Assembly (NCBI GenBank): GCA_022041995.1
Contig: CP074381.1
Span: forward strand, 62,001 to 126,000
Direction of reading: 5' to 3'
DNA length: 64,000 nt
Origin: Cupriavidus necator
Lineage (GTDB): Bacteria > Pseudomonadota > Gammaproteobacteria > Burkholderiales > Burkholderiaceae
The position numbers and the translations under genes are program-made. This document shows positions 34,464 to 45,053 of the stretch, piece by piece. A model generated the notes under the pieces. That model searched no databases and had not been told where the DNA came from. It worked only from the letters and a program-made list of their open reading frames with translations. Position 1 is the stretch's first letter; every line of letters begins with the position of its first letter.

Positions 34464-34868
34464 ATGACCGTTTACTTTCCAGAACGTGACGCCGGCGCCA
34501 TTGCCGCGTGCCTGGCGGCGCGGCCGCAGGGCCGCCTGGTGGCCTGCCTGTGCGCGCAGTGGTGCGGCACGTGCCGGGACTACCTGGCAGCGCTGACCGC
34601 GCTGGCGGCGCGCCATCCGGAAGATTGCTTTGTCTGGATCGACATCGAGACGCATGCGGATGCGCTTGGCGATATCGATATTGAGAATTTTCCGACGCTG
34701 CTGGTGCAGCCTGCGTCGGGTGGCACACCCCAGTTCTATGGCACCCTGCTGCCGCACATCGAGGTGCTGGAACGCATGCTGAGCCGCGGTGCGGCGATGC
34801 CGGCGAGCGCCGAAGACGTGCCGCAGGTGCTGGACTGGTTGCTTGCCGGAGGGAGCAGCGCCGCCTAG
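34464..34868 (+). CDS. Thioredoxin-like protein
   Basis: This 134-residue cytosolic protein has a thioredoxin-like active site, CAQWCGTCRDY (Trp-Cys-Gly-Thr-Cys), preceded by a beta strand (RLVACL) and followed by FVWIDIETHADALGDIDIEN and the cis-Pro region FPTLLVQP. It may reduce disulfides in a specific partner. The gene lies between dprA and topB, an arrangement I recall in related genomes. It has no signal peptide. Confidence 0.88.
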   Translation: MTVYFPERDAGAIAACLAARPQGRLVACLCAQWCGTCRDYLAALTALAARHPEDCFVWIDIETHADALGDIDIENFPTLLVQPASGGTPQFYGTLLPHIEVLERMLSRGAAMPASAEDVPQVLDWLLAGGSSAA

Positions 34869-35014
34869 GCGGCGCCTGGGTCGGCGGCGGGGCTTCTTGC
34901 ACCGCCGTTGAAACCGCGCTTATTATTGGCGCCTCATAGCCCCCCGGCGTTCTGATTACTTCGTTTGTAGTGCAATTCGCGGGTTGCCGGATGCAGCTCG
35001 CAAGGACCCTTCCC

Positions 35015-37691
<2,677 letters not shown>

Positions 37692-37709
37692 GCGTCAGAG
37701 CGTCACGGC

Positions 37710-37737
37710 AAAACGCCCGGCATCGACCGGGCGTTTT
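37710..37737. terminator. Bidirectional terminator between topB and a LysR gene
   Basis: AAAACGCCCGG (37710-37720) and CCGGGCGTTTT (37727-37737) form a perfect 11-bp stem with A and T runs on both sides, between convergent genes. Confidence 0.9.
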
Positions 37738-37761
37738 GCTTTGGGCAGCGCAGGCAGGGGC

Positions 37762-38709
37762 TCAGGTGCGCACGGCATGCGCGCCGTGGCTGGCGGCCTG
37801 GGCCGGCTGCGCTTCCTTGCCCCCCACCTTCCCTTCTTCCAGCAGGAAGTCGATAAAGGCGCGCACCTTGGTCGGCAGGAATTTGCGGCTTGGATAGACC
37901 ACGCTGACATCGCGTCGCGGCAGCTGGTATTGCGGCAGCACGTGCACCAGCCTGCCGGATTCGATATTGGGACGCGCCAGGTAGGACGACAGCATGGCCA
38001 CGCCCATGTCGGCCAGCGCCGCCTGGTGGGCCAGCTCGGCATTGCTGCACAGCAGCCCGGGGCGGATCGGCACGGTTACCTCGCCTTCCGGGCCCAGCAG
38101 CGTCCATTCGTGCTCGGCGCTGGGCAGGCGCATGGCAATGCAGCGGTGGTGGCTTAGTTCATGGGCATGGCGGATCGGCGCGTGCGCCGCCACGTAGCCC
38201 GGCGACGCGCACAGGATCACCTCGGCCGAAATCAGCGGGCGCGCCACCAGGTGCGAGCCCAGGCCCAGGTCGGACAGCATCACGGCGACGTCGCGGCCTT
38301 CTTCGACGATATCGACGTTGCGGTCCGACAGGATCACGTCGAACACCACGTCCGGGTACAGCTGCTGGAAGCGTGCCAGCAATGCTGGCAGCAGGTGCAG
38401 GCCGAACATCACCGGGGTGACCAGCCGCAGCGTGCCGGACAGCGACTGGCTGCGCGCCGTGACCACGCTTTCGGCTTCTTCCACGTCTTCCAGGATCTGC
38501 TGGCAGCGCTGCAGATAGGTTTCGCCGGCGTCGGTCAGTGACAGGCTGCGAGTGGTGCGGTTGAGCAGGCGCGTGCCCAGATGGCTTTCCAGGTCGGCCA
38601 CGTAGCGCGTCACCACCGCGTTGGACATTTCCAGCTGCTGCGCTGCACGCGCGAAGCTTCCCAGTTCCACCACCTTGGAAAACACACGCATCGATTGCAG
38701 GCGATCCAT
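37762..38709 (-). CDS. LysR-family transcriptional regulator
   Basis: This 315-residue protein has the LysR HTH (MDRLQSMRVFSKVVELGSFA, then RAAQQLEMSNAVVTRYVADL) and an effector domain (LRLVTPVMFGLHLLPALLAR and VLPQYQLPRRDVSVVYPSRK). The C-terminal segment resembles the CrgA/DsdC-like group that controls many catabolic or stress genes. No catabolic operon is adjacent: topB is convergent downstream, and a secreted repeat-protein gene is divergent 200 bp upstream, which is the likeliest local target. Confidence 0.92.
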   Translation of the reverse strand: MDRLQSMRVFSKVVELGSFARAAQQLEMSNAVVTRYVADLESHLGTRLLNRTTRSLSLTDAGETYLQRCQQILEDVEEAESVVTARSQSLSGTLRLVTPVMFGLHLLPALLARFQQLYPDVVFDVILSDRNVDIVEEGRDVAVMLSDLGLGSHLVARPLISAEVILCASPGYVAAHAPIRHAHELSHHRCIAMRLPSAEHEWTLLGPEGEVTVPIRPGLLCSNAELAHQAALADMGVAMLSSYLARPNIESGRLVHVLPQYQLPRRDVSVVYPSRKFLPTKVRAFIDFLLEEGKVGGKEAQPAQAASHGAHAVRT

Positions 38710-38909
38710 GACACAGTCTCCCGGGTCTGCGCTGAATTCTTACGTAATCAGCCTATTTTATTGTTCGAATCAAAACTAATCATTGTGGATCCTGATATTT
38801 ATTGATATGAGGGAAATGCCTAATATCTAGCCATCGGATGCCGCAACGCAACATAGTCTTTCGTCGAAGTGACGGCTCAGGCATCCATGCAATAGAGAAA
38901 GCCTGAATC

Positions 38910-39200
38910 ATGAAAACCAACCGCTACGCCCTGATCGCTGTCGCCACCCTCGCCGCCGCCCTGTCGGCCGCACCGGCCTTTGCCAAGAACGGCAAGTTCG
39001 ATGTGTTCACCGACGGCGTCAAGGTAGCCAAGTTCGATTCGTACACCGACGGTGCCCGCAGCGGCAAGTTCGATCCGTATGCCGACGGTGCCCGCGCCGG
39101 CAAGTTCGACACGTTCTCCGAAGGCGCCCGCGCCGGCAAGTTCGACACCTACGCCGACGGCGCCAAGTACGACACCACTACCGATCGCGCGCCGCTATAA
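38910..39200 (+). CDS. Small exported protein made of 12-residue KFD...GARAG repeats
   Basis: This 96-residue protein has a clear signal peptide (MKTNRYALIAVATLAAALSA, cleavage after AFA). The mature 70 residues are five tandem 12-residue units of consensus GKFDxYxDGARA, ending in a short Thr/Asp tail. The repeats are diverged enough to be under selection. I know of no function; an ion-binding or wall-associated role is conceivable given the regular Asp spacing. The divergent LysR gene upstream may regulate it. A strong terminator follows. Confidence 0.85.
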   Translation: MKTNRYALIAVATLAAALSAAPAFAKNGKFDVFTDGVKVAKFDSYTDGARSGKFDPYADGARAGKFDTFSEGARAGKFDTYADGAKYDTTTDRAPL

Positions 39201-39354
39201 GGCCGCCTGGCCGCCACAGGCCCGCCTCCCCGGGCGGCCCTGGCAGTGCGATCCCGGGGCCGCCTCCTCCCCTTGTGCGGCCCCGCCTGCTTCAAACCTG
39301 GTCTCCACAGGTCCTTGGGGGGAGCGCCTCGCAGCCTCTCCGCCTTTATTGGAG

Positions 39355-39394
39355 AAGAAGCCCGCACCGGTTCCGGTTGCGGGCTTCTTTGTTT
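39355..39394 (+). terminator. Rho-independent terminator behind the repeat protein
   Basis: AAGAAGCCCGC (39355-39365) and GCGGGCTTCTT (39379-39389) form an 11-bp stem, followed by TGTTT. It serves the plus-strand repeat-protein gene. Confidence 0.85.
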
Positions 39395-39454
39395 CTGCAT
39401 CCGGCGGGTTTGCAACCACTGGCGAATGATTATGCCAGACGCCGCAAATGCAAG

Positions 39455-39476
39455 ACGGGCCATGACGGCCCGTTTT
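39455..39476. terminator. Second hairpin between the two secreted-protein genes
   Basis: ACGGGCC and GGCCCGT (39455-39461 and 39466-39472) pair and are followed by TTTT on the plus strand. It may back up the previous terminator or serve the convergent glycine-zipper gene. Confidence 0.6.
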
Positions 39477-39495
39477 ACTGACTCCCTACGACTTC

Positions 39496-39945
39496 TTAGT
39501 CGTCGTAGTGGTGGTGATGCTTGTGCTTCTTGCGCTTGTAGCTGCTGTTGTAATAGCGGCGGTCATTGTCGTACGAGTTGCTGCGCGAGACGTTGCCGCC
39601 CAGCGCCGCACCCGCGCCGCCGCCCAGGCCGGCGCCGATCAGGCCACCGGTGCGCCCGCCCATGGCGTTGCCGGCTGCGGTGCCGGCACCGCCGCCCAGT
39701 GCGCCGCCGATGATGGCACCGGTGCGCTCGCGGCGGTTGGAGGTCACTGCGCCACCGGCGCCGCCGCCCACTGCACCACCGATCACTGCGCCGGTGCTGC
39801 CGCCCAGCGCGCCACCCACCGCGGCACCGGCGACGCCGCCGAGTGCGCCGCCCAGGGCGTTGTTCATGTCGCTCGCGACGGCCGGCAGCGCGCAGGCCGC
39901 CAGGGCGAGGGCAATGGTCAGGTTGCGAACGGGATGGCGAGTCAT
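39496..39945 (-). CDS. Exported glycine-zipper protein with a histidine-rich tail
   Basis: This 149-residue protein has a signal peptide (NLTIALALAACALPAVASD) and about 85 residues of glycine-zipper repeats (GGALGGVAGAAVGGALGGST and similar), which pack as helical hairpins in or at membranes. The C-terminus is tyrosine- and lysine-rich and ends KHKHHHHYDD, a plausible metal-binding tail. AGGAAAA precedes the ATG. Its upstream region carries direct repeats of TGTAA at 10-bp spacing, typical of an OmpR-type regulator site. It may be an envelope-stress protein. Confidence 0.85.
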   Translation of the reverse strand: MTRHPVRNLTIALALAACALPAVASDMNNALGGALGGVAGAAVGGALGGSTGAVIGGAVGGGAGGAVTSNRRERTGAIIGGALGGGAGTAAGNAMGGRTGGLIGAGLGGGAGAALGGNVSRSNSYDNDRRYYNSSYKRKKHKHHHHYDD

Positions 39946-40006
39946 ATCTTTTTTCCTCGAATTGCCATGATGTGTCGCAAGTGTAGAGAAGGAGCCGCAC
40001 CCTTGC

Positions 40007-40040
40007 TGTAACCACCTGTAAAGCCCTGTAACCCGCTACA
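40007..40040. promoter_or_regulatory. TGTAA direct repeats at 10-bp spacing upstream of the glycine-zipper gene
   Basis: TGTAA starts at 40007, 40017 and 40027, followed in register by its near complement TACAG at 40037. Head-to-tail 5-bp half-sites one helical turn apart are the usual target of OmpR/CpxR-type response regulators. A matching pair occurs before the RND operon at 50701-50715. Confidence 0.6.
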
Positions 40041-40168
40041 GAAACGGTATCCGTCGATTACAAAAGCGCGGTAAACACGCAACACCTCATAGAAAGACAG
40101 GCGATCATGTGATCGCCTGTCTGCTTTACCTGCCGCCGGCCCGCAGGAGGGCGGCGTTCAGCGTGTGC

Positions 40169-40363
40169 TCAGCAGCACTTGCCCTGCCCGCCGCCGTAGC
40201 GTGCCTCCTGGCGCTCGCGGAAAAATTCCTCGTAGCTCATCGGCTCGCGGTCCGGGTGGGTGCTTTCCATGTGCGCCACATAGGTCTGGTAGTCGGGCAG
40301 CCCGACCATCAGCCGCAGCGACTGCCCAAGGTAGCGTCCCATGGTTCCGAGTTGTTCCAGCAT
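40169..40363 (-). CDS. YbdD/YjiX-family small protein, partner of CstA
   Basis: This 64-residue protein (MLEQLGTMGRYLGQSLRLMV, then GLPDYQTYVAHMESTHPDRE, ending CC) matches the small DUF466 family, whose members regularly follow cstA/btsT genes. AGGAG lies seven bases before the ATG. The stop of cstA is 24 bp upstream, so both are on one transcript. It is thought to assist the carbon-starvation/pyruvate transporter, but its exact role is unsettled. The terminal Cys pair is notable. Confidence 0.9.
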   Translation of the reverse strand: MLEQLGTMGRYLGQSLRLMVGLPDYQTYVAHMESTHPDREPMSYEEFFRERQEARYGGGQGKCC

Positions 40364-40386
40364 GGCGGGCTCCTGTGATCCCCGGG

Positions 40387-42456
40387 TTACTGGGCCGACG
40401 CGCCCGAAGGCAGCGGCTCGAACGGCGTTTCCTTGGCCGTCGGGCGGGCGGCGGCGCGTGCCTGCATCGCGGTCTTGAAACCGTAGAACACGATCGACAG
40501 CACCACCAGCATGAACAGCGCGCACAGGCCGGCATCCAGGTAGTCGTTGAAGACGATGCGGTGCATCTGCTCCATCGACTTGGCCGGGGCCAGCACCTTG
40601 CCTTCGGCAATGGCGGCGCTGAACTTGGCGGCATGGGTCAGGAAGCTGACCTTGGGGTCGGCGTGGAACAGCTTCTGCCAGCCGGCGGTCAGCGTGCATA
40701 CCAGCAGCCAGATGGTCGGCACCAGCGTGACCCAGGCGTACTGGCCGCGCTTCATCTTGACCAGCACGCAGGTGCCCAGCACCAGCGCCACCGCGGCCAG
40801 CATCTGGTTGGAGATGCCGAACAGCGGCCACAGCGTGTTGATGCCGCCCAGCGGATCGACCACGCCCTGGTACAGGAAGTAGCCCCAGGCCGCCACGGTC
40901 AGCCCGGTGGCGATCAGGTTGGCGGGCAGCGAGTCGGTGCGCTTGAGCGACGGCACGAAGCTGCCCAGCAGGTCCTGCAGCATGAAGCGGCCGGCACGGG
41001 TGCCCGCGTCGACGGCGGTCAGGATGAACAGTGCCTCGAACAGGATGGCGAAGTGGTACCAGAACGCCATCATGGCCTGGCCGCCCACCACCTGGTGCAG
41101 GATGTGGGCGATGCCCACGGCCAGCGTCGGCGCGCCGCCGGCGCGCGAGATGATGGTGTTCTCGCCGACGTCCTTGGCGGTCTGGATCAGCACGTCCGGG
41201 GTGATAACGAAGCCCCAGGTCGATACCGCCTGGGCCACGGCGTCCGGCGTGGTGCCGATCACGGCCGCCGGGCTGTTCATGGCGAAGTACACGCCCGGCT
41301 CGATCACCGAGGCGGCCACCAGCGCCATGATGGCGACGAAGGACTCGGCCAGCATCGCGCCGTAGCCGATAAAGCGCGCGTGCGATTCATTCTCCAGCAG
41401 CTTGGGCGTGGTGCCCGACGAGATCAGCGCATGGAAGCCCGACACCGCGCCGCAGGCGATGGTGATGAACAGGAACGGGAACAGGTTGCCCGACCACACC
41501 GGCCCGCCGCCCTTGGCGAACTGCGTGAAGGCCGGCATCTTCAGCTCCGGCGCGACGATCAGGATGCCCACGGCCAGCGCGATGATGGTGCCGATCTTCA
41601 GGAAGGTCGACAGGTAGTCGCGCGGCGCCAGCAGCAGCCATACCGGCAGCACGGCGGCGATAAAGCCGTAGATGATCAGCATCCACGTCAGCGCCTTGCC
41701 GTCATACGTGAACAGCGGCGCCAGCGTGGCGCTTTCGTGCACGTACTGGCCGCCGGTGATGGCCAGCATCAGCAGCACGAAGCCGATCACCGATACCTCG
41801 CCGATGCGGCCCGGACGGATGTAGCGCGTGTAGATGCCCATGAACAGCGCGATCGGAATCGTCACCGCCACCGTGAAGGTGCCCCACGGCGAATCGGCCA
41901 GCGCCTTCACCACGATCAGGGCCAGCACCGCCAGGATGATGATCATGATCATGAAGCAGCCGAACAGCGCGATCATGCCCGGCACCGTGCCCATCTCGGA
42001 CTTGACCAGGTCGCCCAGCGAGCGGCCGTCGCGGCGCGTGGAGATGAACAGCACCATGAAGTCCTGCACCGCGCCGGCGAACACCACGCCGGCCAGGATC
42101 CACAGCATGCCCGGCATATAGCCCATCTGCGCGGCCAGCACCGGGCCGACCAGCGGGCCGGCGCCGGCGATGGCGGCGAAGTGGTGGCCGAACAGCACCG
42201 CCTTGTTGGTCGGCACGTAGTCCAGGCCGTCGTTATGGCGCCAGGCGGGCGTCATGCGTTTGGGATCGAGCTGCATCACCTTGTCGGCGATAAAGCGGCT
42301 GTAGTAGCGGTAGGCGATCAGGTAGATGCAGAGCGCGGCAACCACGATCCACAGCGCGCTGACGGCCTCGCCGCGCGCCAGCGCGACAGTGCCGAAGGCA
42401 AACGCGCCGAGCACGGCGACGGCCAGCCACACCAGGTGTTCTCCGATGCGATTCAT
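40387..42456 (-). CDS. cstA: CstA-family carbon starvation protein / pyruvate-type transporter
   Basis: This 689-residue inner-membrane protein has some 16-18 hydrophobic helices. Family segments include DGLDYVPTNKAVLFGHHFAA, IAGAGPLVGPVLAAQMGYMP and SGFHALISSGTTPKLLENES. CstA/BtsT proteins import pyruvate or peptides under carbon limitation. GGAGA precedes the ATG at 42456. It forms an operon with the YbdD-like gene. A Cache-domain sensor kinase and response regulator are divergent upstream, a layout that suggests direct control of this transporter. Confidence 0.95.
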   Translation of the reverse strand: MNRIGEHLVWLAVAVLGAFAFGTVALARGEAVSALWIVVAALCIYLIAYRYYSRFIADKVMQLDPKRMTPAWRHNDGLDYVPTNKAVLFGHHFAAIAGAGPLVGPVLAAQMGYMPGMLWILAGVVFAGAVQDFMVLFISTRRDGRSLGDLVKSEMGTVPGMIALFGCFMIMIIILAVLALIVVKALADSPWGTFTVAVTIPIALFMGIYTRYIRPGRIGEVSVIGFVLLMLAITGGQYVHESATLAPLFTYDGKALTWMLIIYGFIAAVLPVWLLLAPRDYLSTFLKIGTIIALAVGILIVAPELKMPAFTQFAKGGGPVWSGNLFPFLFITIACGAVSGFHALISSGTTPKLLENESHARFIGYGAMLAESFVAIMALVAASVIEPGVYFAMNSPAAVIGTTPDAVAQAVSTWGFVITPDVLIQTAKDVGENTIISRAGGAPTLAVGIAHILHQVVGGQAMMAFWYHFAILFEALFILTAVDAGTRAGRFMLQDLLGSFVPSLKRTDSLPANLIATGLTVAAWGYFLYQGVVDPLGGINTLWPLFGISNQMLAAVALVLGTCVLVKMKRGQYAWVTLVPTIWLLVCTLTAGWQKLFHADPKVSFLTHAAKFSAAIAEGKVLAPAKSMEQMHRIVFNDYLDAGLCALFMLVVLSIVFYGFKTAMQARAAARPTAKETPFEPLPSGASAQ

Positions 42457-42846
42457 AGTGAAGGTCTCCTCAGACCGGGATGTCTTGGATAGCCTGCGGC
42501 GGCGAAGGACGGGGAACGGCGAGCAGCGGTGGCATGCGCCAAAGGCGGGCAGCTTGCGGCGAATCCGGCGGTGAGGGGCGTCTCCTGGGATCTGCTGCTG
42601 CGCGCCCGGTCTGTCGTCGTATCCGGATCTCGTCTTGCAGGCAGGCGATGCACCGTCCAGGCGTGTCCGGCGCACCAACTGCGTCGACACGCGCGCCATG
42701 CTGGGGCGGTGGCGTGTCCGGCGTGTAGTATTGACACCCGCCAAACCCCGCACAAGCGCGTAACTACGCAGCACTTCTGCGTAGTACTACGCAAATCGAC
42801 GGTGGCATGCCGCCTGCGCGGCGTCGGTGTTTACCCCCGGTCCCAG
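42457..42846. other. Divergent promoter region of cstA and its two-component system
   Basis: This 390-bp region has no gene of its own. A TTGACA hexamer lies at 42731, and the inverted repeats described separately occupy 42763-42793, nearer the kinase gene. Confidence 0.5.
42763..42793. promoter_or_regulatory. TACGCA inverted repeat plus a third half-site, candidate operator
   Basis: ACTACGCAG (42763-42771) and CTGCGTAGT (42777-42785) form a perfect 9-bp inverted repeat with a 5-bp spacer. A third ACTACGCA follows directly at 42786-42793. It lies 54 bp before the sensor kinase start and is the obvious binding site for the LuxR-type regulator of this locus. Confidence 0.65.
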
Positions 42847-44253
42847 ATGAAACTCCGCCAGAAGATCCTGTTGCTAGCCGTGGCGCCACTTGCGGTCGCC
42901 ATGCTGGGCATCGCGCTTGCCGTGCGCTTCCAGGCCACGCAGCTCGCGCAGCATGAGCGCGCGCTGGTCGAGGCCGCCTACCTGCAGAGCAAGGAAACCG
43001 AGCTGCGCCACTACGTAGAACTGGCGCAGAGCGCGATCGCGCCGCTGGTGCGCTCCGGGCGCGGCGACGCCGCCACCCGGCAGGCCGCGATGGAAGCACT
43101 TGCGCGCCTGGACTACGGCCCCGACGGCTACTTCTTCCTGTATGACCTGCAGGGCCGCAACCTGATGCACCCGCGCCAGCCCGAACTGGTCGGCCAGGAC
43201 CTGTGGACGCTGCGCGACCCGCAGGGCGCGCTGACCATCCAGCAGCTGATCGCGGCGGCCAAGGGCGGTGGCTTCGCGGTGCGTTACCTGTGGAGAAAGC
43301 CCTCGTCGCAGCAGTTGGCGCCCAAGCTCGGCTATGTGGTGGCGGTGCCCGAATGGGGCTGGATGCTCGGCACCGGCATCTACCTGGATGACGTGGAAAG
43401 CACGCTGCGCCAGCTCGATGCGCGCGCCGAGACCGATATCCGCGCGACCATGGCCTGGATCGGCGTGATCGCCGGCATCAGCATCCTGCTGGTCGCCGCC
43501 AGCGGCCTGGCGCTGAACGTCAGCGAGCATCGCGAGGCCGACGCCAAGCTGCGCCAGCTGGCGCAGCGCGTGGTGCAGTCACAGGAAGAAGAGCGCGCCC
43601 GGCTCTCGCGCGAGCTGCACGACGGCATCAGCCAGCTGCTGGTGTCGGTCAAGCTGGTGCTGGAAACCGCCGCCAACCGCCTGCGCCTGGCCCCGGCCGA
43701 AGGCGCCGCGGTGGCGCCGGTGCTGGGCATGGCGCTGAACCGGCTCGATACCGTCTTCAATGAAGTGCGCCGCGTGGCGCGCAACCTGCGCCCCGCCCTG
43801 CTCGACGACGTGGGCCTGTACGCCGCGCTGCAGCACCTGGCGCGCGAGATGCAGGGCGGCAGCAGGCTGGAGATCGTGGTGACCCAGCGCGGCACCCCGC
43901 GCGAACTGCCCGACGAGCAGGCCACGGCGCTGTTCCGCATCGCCCAGGAAGCACTGACCAACGTCGAGCGCCATGCCGGCGCGCGCCGGGTCGCGGTGGC
44001 GCTGGCCTTTGATGCCGATGCCACGCGCCTTACCGTGCGCGACGACGGGCATGGCTTCGACGTGGCGCGCATGCAGGAGGACCCGCAGCGCGGTATCGGC
44101 CTGCGCAACCTGCGCGAGCGCATCGCCGCGCTGTGCGGGCAGTTCGACATCGTTTCGGGCGTGGGCGGCACCCAGCTGGTCGCTTCACTGCCGCTGGCCA
44201 GGCCTGCGGCCATTGCGCACGATCCCGTTTCAGCAGGACCCTCGCCGTCATGA
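42847..44253 (+). CDS. Cache-domain sensor histidine kinase (NarL/HisKA_3 type)
   Basis: This 468-residue kinase has an N-terminal helix (ILLLAVAPLAVAMLGIALAV), a single-Cache extracytoplasmic domain (YGPDGYFFLYDLQGRNLMHP, then LGYVVAVPEWGWMLGTGIYL), a second helix (IGVIAGISILLVAASGLAL) and a HisKA_3 dimerisation domain with the phospho-His in RARLSRELHDGISQLLVSV. The ATPase part shows DDGHGFD and GIGLRNLRERI. Cache domains of this type bind small carboxylates. The stop overlaps the regulator's start (ATGA). With cstA divergent, pyruvate or a similar acid is a likely signal, by inference. Confidence 0.92.
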   Translation: MKLRQKILLLAVAPLAVAMLGIALAVRFQATQLAQHERALVEAAYLQSKETELRHYVELAQSAIAPLVRSGRGDAATRQAAMEALARLDYGPDGYFFLYDLQGRNLMHPRQPELVGQDLWTLRDPQGALTIQQLIAAAKGGGFAVRYLWRKPSSQQLAPKLGYVVAVPEWGWMLGTGIYLDDVESTLRQLDARAETDIRATMAWIGVIAGISILLVAASGLALNVSEHREADAKLRQLAQRVVQSQEEERARLSRELHDGISQLLVSVKLVLETAANRLRLAPAEGAAVAPVLGMALNRLDTVFNEVRRVARNLRPALLDDVGLYAALQHLAREMQGGSRLEIVVTQRGTPRELPDEQATALFRIAQEALTNVERHAGARRVAVALAFDADATRLTVRDDGHGFDVARMQEDPQRGIGLRNLRERIAALCGQFDIVSGVGGTQLVASLPLARPAAIAHDPVSAGPSPS

Positions 44254-44945
44254 CCCAGTTTGCCGACTCCACCGAAGTGCCCGCCCGCGTATTGCTGATC
44301 GACGACCACGCGCTGGTGCGCGACGGCATGCGCATGCACCTGGCGCTGCAGCCCGGCCTGCGCGTGGTGGGCGAAGCCGACGACGGCGAAACCGCGCTGG
44401 CGTGGCTGGACCGCGCCGGCAGCGCCGAACTGCCCGACCTGGTCATCACCGATATCGGCATGCGCGGCATGGGCGGCATTGCGCTGGCCGCGGCGCTGCA
44501 TGACCGCTATCCCGAGCTGGCGGTGCTGATCGTGTCGATGCACGACAACCTGGAGTATGTGCGCCAGGCGGTGCGCGCCGGTGCGCGCGGCTATGTGCTC
44601 AAGGACGCCCCGGCCGACGAACTGATGGCGGCGATCCAGTCGGTGCTGGCGGGGCGTGTGTTCTACAGCGCCCGCATCGCCCGCGGCATGGCCGAGCAAA
44701 GCCCTGCGGCCGGCCCGCTCGACGCGCTCACGCCGCGCGAGCGCGATATCCTGCGCGGCATCGGGCGCGGCCTGGCCAACAAGGAGATCGCGGCGCAGCT
44801 GGGGGTGTCGGTGCGCACGGTCGAGACCCATCGGCTCAACCTGAAGCGCAAGCTGGGGATCGAGGGGCGCGCAGGGCTGGTGAAGTATGCGGTGGAGACG
44901 CTGGGGATAGCGAGGCGGGATGAAAAAACGCCCGCCTTTGAATAA
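44250..44945 (+). CDS. NarL/LuxR-family response regulator
   Basis: This 231-residue regulator has a receiver domain (RVLLIDDHALVRDGMRMHL; phospho-acceptor Asp in LVITDIGMRGMGGI; LKDAP) and a LuxR-type HTH (LTPRERDILRGIGRGLANKE, then IAAQLGVSVRTVETHRLNLK). Its ATG overlaps the kinase stop by four bases, so translation is coupled. The probable target is the TACGCA repeat upstream of the operon and the cstA promoter. A terminator overlaps its end. Confidence 0.95.
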   Translation: MTQFADSTEVPARVLLIDDHALVRDGMRMHLALQPGLRVVGEADDGETALAWLDRAGSAELPDLVITDIGMRGMGGIALAAALHDRYPELAVLIVSMHDNLEYVRQAVRAGARGYVLKDAPADELMAAIQSVLAGRVFYSARIARGMAEQSPAAGPLDALTPRERDILRGIGRGLANKEIAAQLGVSVRTVETHRLNLKRKLGIEGRAGLVKYAVETLGIARRDEKTPAFE

Positions 44946-44955
44946 GACGGGCGTT
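44927..44955 (+). terminator. Terminator of the two-component operon
   Basis: AACGCCCG and CGGGCGTT (44927-44934 and 44948-44955) pair around the stop codon of the regulator, followed by GATTTG. Confidence 0.65.
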
Positions 44956-44990
44956 GATTTGCTTAGGACTTGCGGCGCCACGATGGGGTT

Positions 44991-45020
44991 CTCCCCTCTC
45001 CCGCAGGCGGGAGAGGGGAG
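44991..45020. repeat. REP-like palindrome, perfect 14-bp arms
   Basis: CTCCCCTCTCCCGC and GCGGGAGAGGGGAG meet with a two-base loop (AG). A related imperfect copy lies at 58619-58653. Such CTCTCCCGC palindromes are common extragenic repeats in Burkholderiales. It sits between convergent genes. Confidence 0.75.
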
Positions 45021-45053
45021 CAGGCTTGCGCTAGAAGTTCGCCCTCCAGCCGC

